From contig JAQNBH010000012.1 of assembly GCA_028752905.1 (NCBI GenBank), positions 21,169,545 through 21,233,544 on the forward strand: 64,000 nucleotides of DNA, given 5' to 3'. The notes beneath the pieces were generated by a model. The model did no database searches, was not told where the DNA came from, and saw only the letters and a program-made list of their open reading frames with translations. The translations under genes and the position numbers were made by a program. Origin of the DNA: Cladorhizidae sp. MBARI D1340-BT2 (taxonomy: Eukaryota > Porifera > Demospongiae > Poecilosclerida > Cladorhizidae). Of the stretch, positions 57,951 through 64,000 are shown one piece after another (within the stretch, counting starts at the first letter, position 1; each line of letters begins with the position of its first letter).

Positions 57951-59442
57951 CGGTTGTCATGGGGTGTCCCGGGCAAGGTTGTGGTGGTCCTGCAGCAGGA
58001 TGAACTGTGGACAAATTATTGAGAAGTATCTTCCGTCGTCTATTCATCTACTCTTTAGTTTTTATATTATAATTTGTGTATCCATCAGCCCCACTATGGA
58101 GTATACTTTGCCTACACGATATTTACATTTGGATATCTCCAATGGCGTACACATCAAGGCTTCCAGCAGCTAGGCTAGCTTCCCGCCTGCATGGACTAAA
58201 GACTAGAGGAACTGTAAATGCAACGAGACTCACAAACACTCTCCTCCTCTCCCCAACATAACTACAACAACAGAAAAGCTATGCTGGCAAGCAATTGCTC
58301 ATCTTCAGCCAGTATCACCGATCTGGTTGTACCTGTCTTGCCCTCAGAATATGTTTCCTCTTCTTTCTTCACTGTCCTGCTAGTAATTTTGCAAGTCCGG
58401 CTCTCTTGCGAGTGTATGCACTAGAAATGGTCGCTTTTTTCCCCTGGTTTGCCACGACCATTGTGGCATTTCATCCAACAAAATTGTTGCATGAAACTGA
58501 ACGTCAATTTGCATTGTCCACGACATTCTATTGAAATGCACTCAAATAAAGCATACTCAGGGAGAGAGAGAGACACAGAAATTGAGGTTGGCCGGACAGG
58601 AATAAAATTAGTTTTGGATCCCCTTTCCTGTGGGTGCATGCATGTAAGGAATTCTAGCTATGAGACAGTACCCATGCGGTGCGGAGCTCAGAAACATCAA
58701 CAACTAAAGATCGTACGTTGAGCGATTCTTCACGAGATGATATGCATGCACGCTTTGCAGCAGAAGTTTGCAGGCAAACTTTTAGATACATACTTTGCAA
58801 ACAATAGTGTGTCCAATATGAAGGAGCTGCAGATACACACACAAACATACCTTCTTGGTCTGCCATACACAAGCTGACTGTTTCAAACAGACCACTAATG
58901 GAGGACGAAGAAGGCTCCGAGTATAGCATGAATACACCCTATAAAATAATTCTGTTGAGTACCAAAGTATCAAGGCATAGTCTGGCATGTGCAACGAATA
59001 GCGTGAAATATGTCACTCATTTATCACGTGCATTGGAGCTGCACACTTGCTAACGTGTTATTCACACTCAAAGCTGATAAGCTCTAAGCTGGAGGTGCCA
59101 GCACAAAACTGCTAAACTGCCTGAGATAGGTGTAAGAACAAATTGAGAAGGGACGCAGACCAGAGGGAGTGGAGGCTGGGAAAGACAATGGGACACTCTG
59201 GATTTGCATGGAAAAAATAGAGAACAAGAAACCTCTGAACAGCGGCAACAAGGTGAGAGATGGCGGGCCTGAAAAACCAGCAACTCCCTAGACAGTATAC
59301 ATGTCAGGAGGGAGCAGAGAATCTGTGAGCAGCATCCACCACGTCAATATGGACTGAGACAAAGTGGACATAGCGCCCAACAATAGAGTGATGAGCAAAT
59401 ACTGAGTCCCTGAGCAGCGTCAACAACATCAACACAGGCTTT
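57951..59442. other. Unique region, no gene recognised
   Basis: The longest repeat-poor stretch in the right half. Many short frames on both strands overlap (for example 57820-58173, 58449-58721, 58929-58654), none with a recognisable domain. From about 59290 the first diverged copies of the next array appear. Confidence 0.45.
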
Positions 59443-60826
59443 AAAAAAGTGCACATGCCTGGAGAGAGCAGGAAAGCTGGAGCAGCAATATCTAGATAGG
59501 CTGAGACAAGGTGGTCATGTCAGAAGGAGAGAGCAGGAAAGCTGAGCAGCAATACCTAGAGAGGCTAAGACAAAGTGGACATGTCAGGAGAGAGCAGGAA
59601 AGCTGAGCAGCATTATCTAGATAGGCTGAGACAAGGTGGTCATGTCAGAAGGAGAGAGCAGGAAAGCTGAGCAGCATTATCTAGATAGGCTGAGACAAGG
59701 TGGTCATGTCAGAAGGAGAGAGCAGGAAAGCTGAGCAGCAATACCTAGAGAGGCTAAGACAAAGTGGACATGTCAGGAGAGAGCAGGAAAGCTGAGCAGC
59801 ATTGAGAGAGGCCGAGACAAAGTGGACATGTCAGGAAGGAGTAGGAAAGCTGAGCAGCAATACCTTGAGAGAGGCTTAGACAAAGTGGACGTGTCAGGAG
59901 AGAGCAGGAAAGCCGAGCAGCAATACCTTGAGAGAGGCTGAGACAAAGTGGACGTGTCAGGAGAGAGCAGGAAAGCCGAGCAGCAATACCTTGAGAGAGG
60001 CTGAGACAAAGTGGACGTGTCAGGAGAGAGCAGGAAAGCTGAGCAGCAACACCTTGAGAGAGGCTGAGACAAAGTGGACGTGTCATGAGAGAGCAGGAAA
60101 GCTGAGCAGCAATATCTAGATAGGCTGAGACAAGGTGGTCATGTCAGAAGGAGAGAGCAGGAAAGCTGAGCGGCAATACCTTGAGAGGCTGAGACAAAGT
60201 GGACATGTCAGGAAAGCTGAGCAGCATTGAGAGAGGCTGGACGTGTCAGGAGAGAGCAGGAAAGCTGGGCAGCATTGAGAGGGGCTGAGACAGAGTGGAT
60301 GTGTCAAAAGGAGAGAGCAGGAAAGCTGAGCAGCATTGAGAGAGGCTGAGACAGAGTGGACGTGTCAAGAGGAGAGAGCAGGAAAGCTGAGCAGCAATAC
60401 CTAGAGAGGCTGGGACAGAGTGGACATGCCAGGAAGGAGCAGGAAAGCTGAGCAGCATTGAGAGAGGCTGAGACAAAGTGGACGTGTCAGGAGAGAGCAG
60501 GAAAGCTGAGCAGCATTGAGAGAGGCTGAGACAAAGTGGACGTGTCAGGAGAGAGCAGGAAAGCTGAGCAGCATTGAGAGAGGCTGAGACAGAGTGGATG
60601 TGTCAAGAGGAGAGAGCAGGAAAGCTGAGCAGCAATACCTAGAGAGGCTGGGACGGAGTGGACATGTCAGGAAGGAGCAGGAAAACTGAGCAGCATTGAG
60701 AGAGGCTGAGACAAAGTGGACGTGTCAGGAGAGAGCAGGAAAGCTGAGCAGCATTGAGAGAGGCTGAGACAGAGTGGATGTGTCAAGAGGAGAGAGCAGG
60801 AAAGCTGAGCAGCAATACCTTTCAAT
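59443..60826. repeat. About 60-bp minisatellite array with strong unit-length variation
   Basis: About 24 copies built from GAGCAGGAAAGCTGAGCAGC, an AATACCT or ATT linker, GAGAGGCTGAGACAAAGTGG and ACATGTCAGGA. Unit length ranges from about 51 to 63 bp depending on the linker and an AGAAGG/AGGAG insertion. Subtypes are arranged in blocks (duplicated pairs at 59880-60090 and 60480-60800). Minus frames encode LSLSQGIAAQLSCSLL repeats, likely by-products. Confidence 0.96.
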
Positions 60827-60830
60827 GAAC

Positions 60831-61018
60831 TCTCAGTTGACATAGTAAAGATACAATGACTTTCTAGTAAAGATACAATGACTTTCTTGGTAATAAACTT
60901 TAAATTTGCTCACTCAATCTTTTTGGCTTGATGCTCTAGCCTTCATCAGGAATAAAGAGATGCTAAGACTGATGAAGGCTAGGCTAGCATCTAGCCGAAA
61001 CATCGAGTGAGCAAAAGT
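60831..61018. mobile_element. Foldback-family copy, near complete
   Basis: Starts TTCAATGAACTCTCAGTTGA next to the 60-bp array. It has an internal direct repeat (AAAGATACAATGACTTTCT), then CTTGATGCTCTAGCCTTCAT and CAGGAATAAAGAGATGCTAAGAC, and the inverse arm GATGAAGGCTAGGCTAGCAT with CATCGAGTGAGCAAAAG. The two arms can form a hairpin around the loop. Confidence 0.78.
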
Positions 61019-61719
61019 ATGGATAAAGTGATTGCATTACTAACTAGATGGCTGATGAAAGAAGGAAATACCAAGCAAGAGCATATACATATAGCTATGT
61101 ATATATACAGATTTGCTTCTGAGATAGTACTTCCCTTATTTTACTTCAATCAAGAGGTTGCCCCCACCTCATGACATTATTATGCTGAGTGTGGAGTGCA
61201 TACCAAATATCGCCAGGTGTTGATAATGGCCGTTCTTGGATCTATACCAAGACCTGACCTATCACCATGCCTACTCAAGCAGACCAGATGGCATTGACCT
61301 ATTGAATGAGCTGGCTCAGAAGTTGACTTAACAATAATAACAAACCACCATTCATAGTGGGTCAGAATCATAGTATCCAGTTCCTGTGGAGATATTGTTA
61401 ATGCCTGAGTCATAATAGCACTGATCACTGATACTTTGCCGTGGGTGGTATTTACGGATGAACGGATGTTGTTTTTAGGAAATTCTTTGGTACAAAACTT
61501 GCTTCCATATTTGGATGCATTGTTTATACAAGGCAGATTGCGGTTGATCAGTTGATGGATACGCTATGTTTTATCTCTCGCTCGGCGGCTAAAGGTTGCT
61601 CATGAATATCATTTCTCTAGTGTGAATTACAGGAGCCAGCTCATTTTTTTTGACCAGGCCAGGAGCTAAGCAGTTTTTTAAATATTTATTTTATTTTATA
61701 TTTTATTGGTAGTGTTTTA
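61019..61719. other. Unique spacer
   Basis: Single-copy DNA with a minus frame of 82 codons (61428-61180); no family recognised. Confidence 0.45.
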
Positions 61720-62105
<386 letters not shown>

Positions 62106-62640
62106 TGAGGGGAGGCCATAAATCAGTCCCTTCCTCCTCTGCCAACAATTCACTATGCATTTCAAAATGCACCCACACACTCCACCATCACCTGATTACT
62201 CACACCCTCCACCTCCTTCCCAAGCAACAATGCCACCTTCCCCACAATCTCAAACTCCTCCAACCATATTCCAGCTCCCTCAATTCCATCCCAGCTCATT
62301 CATTAACATTTTCTGTTCCCTTCCAAATTCATCACAGTCTGATAGAAAGTGCCCCACATCTTCCACTTCCTTCCTGTCACACAACACACATCTATCATCA
62401 CTACACAGCCTACATCGCTTCTTGTCCTGCAATAGACCTGCTGACCCTGTCCTCAACCTAAACACCAACCTCACTCCCTCATATCCTGTAATGATCTTGT
62501 ATACCTTTCTGCTCCATACCTTTTGCCAACCTATACCACTTCAAACTGCTCATACTGTCGACATCATCACATTTATTTCTCTTTACCTTCCATTGCCTCA
62601 CTGACCCTAGCTCAGCATTCAGATCATATTTTATATATTC
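62106..62640 (-). pseudogene. LINE reverse transcriptase C-terminal remnant
   Basis: On the minus strand, RLRTGSAGLL is followed by CRLCSDDRCVLC and EDVGHFLSDCDEFG. This CxxC...CxxC...H...C pattern is the zinc-binding end of the reverse-transcriptase ORF of many animal LINEs. Upstream on the same strand (about 62600-62480) a shifted frame reads SLKWYRLAKGMEQKGIQDHY, consistent with the preceding region. At least one frameshift and stop separate the pieces, so it is a 5'-truncated relic. Downstream codons to about 62110 may be the tail and 3' end. Confidence 0.75.
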
Positions 62641-62659
62641 TTCCCACCACCATTATTAT

Positions 62660-62830
<171 letters not shown>

Positions 62831-63189
62831 TATAATCAGAAATTACGGGCTTTTATCATACAAAACCTTTTAATGCATGCAATTATGCAGCACAAGCAAC
62901 ATAAATTAATTTTTTTTTTTTACATAATGAATATCCTGTAGCAGGTTAAAATAGCATTTCCCAAAGTAGTGTAAATGAGTCTGTGGTTGTCACTTAGGTT
63001 TTCATCCCAGGTGCTTACATTTTTCCAGTTGGGGGGGGGGGGGGCATGGGTCATAGGTCCTCCTCCAGGCTAGCAACAACAAACTCGACCCAGCTTACTG
63101 TCTGCTCAGGCTGCAGGTCAAAGCAGACTGAAATGTGACACAATTTGGTTTCTATCACTTGATGTGCATTTATGCAAACAAAATTAGTA
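62831..63189. other. Unique spacer with G-run
   Basis: Unique DNA with a T-run (62910-62921) and a G-run (63031-63044). No gene recognised. Confidence 0.5.
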
Positions 63190-63330
63190 TTCTCAATGAA
63201 CTCTCAGTTGAATAAATCACCTTCTCAATCAACTTCGAATTGTATTCACTCAAAGTTTCATGAAGGCTAGAGCATCTAGGAGAAATGTGGAGTGAATTCA
63301 TTTAAGTTGATTATTGAGAAGGTGATTATA
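63190..63330. mobile_element. Foldback-family copy attached to a microsatellite
   Basis: Begins TTCTCAATGAACTCTCAGTT, has ACCTTCTCAATCAACTTCGA, then the inverse arm CATGAAGGCTAGAGCATCTA and GTTGATTATTGAGAAGGTGA. TTA/TAG microsatellite starts directly after it. Confidence 0.77.
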
Positions 63331-63342
63331 AATTATTATTAT

Positions 63343-63377
<35 letters not shown>

Positions 63378-63474
63378 ATAGTAGTAGTTATTATTATTAT
63401 TTATTATTATTGTTGTTGTTGTTGTAGTTGTATTATTTTAGTACTATTACTATTATTACTACTACTACTACTAC

Positions 63475-63520
<46 letters not shown>

Positions 63521-63645
63521 GTTATTATTATTAGTTATTATTGTTGTTGTTGTTGTTATTATTATTATTTTAGTACTACTAGTAGTACTACTACTATTAT
63601 TACTACTACATGTACTACTATTCTTACTACTACTACTACTACTAC

Positions 63646-63686
<41 letters not shown>

Positions 63687-63722
63687 TATTATTATTTATT
63701 ATATTATTATTATTATTATTAT
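63331..63722. repeat. Compound trinucleotide microsatellite
   Basis: Blocks of (TTA)n, (TAG)n, (TTG)n and (TAC)n joined without spacers over about 390 bp, with a partly symmetric order (TTA, TAG, TTA, TTG, TAC, TTA, TTG, TAC, TTA). Confidence 0.97.
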
Positions 63723-64000
63723 CTCAGCATAGATTCATTGATGAGTTCATTTCCTTCTCTTTGCTCCGCTTAATGTTGATGTTGCACCTGTGATGTAATC
63801 CAAGTGACAGTCACCATGGAGGGACTGGAAGTGAGTTTGTAGATGTCGGCTATTATAGTTGCTTGACCAAGAATGACTTCAGGAATAGATATGTGCACAC
63901 ACATCAGTTTAGCTGTGGTTGGGTTTGACTGCATGCAATGCATATCTGAAATGTGGTTAGGCATTCCTTGCTGTTATGTACCTGGCCATTCACTGTGATG
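63723..64000. other. Unique DNA at the right edge
   Basis: Single-copy DNA; a minus frame of 64 codons (63964-63770) has no recognisable motif. Confidence 0.45.

Overview
This is eukaryotic, almost certainly metazoan, DNA with very little recognisable coding content. No prokaryotic operons, ribosome binding sites, rRNA or tRNA genes are visible. The identifiable coding relics are transposon fragments: a Ty3/gypsy LTR retrotransposon, a hAT DNA transposon present twice, and the 3' end of a LINE. Together with CCCTAA-type telomere-like motifs, long AAT-type microsatellites and small foldback elements, this fits an invertebrate animal genome. A sponge or other marine invertebrate is plausible, but the species cannot be fixed from this sequence.

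By my hand tally, about two thirds of the window is tandem repeat: more than twenty minisatellite families with units of about 20 to 75 bp, plus trinucleotide microsatellites. Layout: 31-bp array at the left edge (1-465); 29-bp (960-1884); 26-bp (2308-3154); microsatellites (4.0-4.8 kb); two adjoining 30-bp families (6.4-8.3 kb); 54-bp (8.5-9.1 kb); about 22-bp (10 kb); 24-bp GCATGC-rich (11.8-12.9 kb); 40-bp (13.1-15.9 kb); 60-bp inside an open frame (16.8-17.1 kb); a 16.3-kb satellite of 27/28-bp units (19.54-35.87 kb) holding two 511-bp hAT copies; 26-bp (35.9-36.3 kb); a 24-bp telomere-like array (36.8-38.6 kb); 41-bp (39.9-42.1 kb); a broken Ty3/gypsy element on the minus strand with a 43-bp array inside it (42.1-43.9 kb); a second, unrelated 43-bp satellite of 5.1 kb with a local inversion (44.5-49.6 kb); then 67-, 48-, about 22-, 68-, 29- and about 60-bp arrays to 60.8 kb; and a LINE relic and trinucleotide tracts to the right end.

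Unique DNA between the arrays has no gene I can name. Three observations hint at hidden genes or gene families: a segment of about 200 bp present twice in opposite orientation (3.65-3.88 and 12.87-13.10 kb) with a conserved reading frame; two diverged minus-strand frames sharing a Cys/Ser pattern (52.7 and 55.9 kb); and a frame with in-frame 60-bp repeats at 16.35-17.03 kb. The most informative structures concern how the arrays evolve: duplicated blocks inside arrays (about 288, 631, 706, 809, 1067 and 8332 bp apart), a transposon copied together with its satellite flanks, an inverted patch, and a minisatellite occupying the gap where the middle of a retrotransposon is missing.
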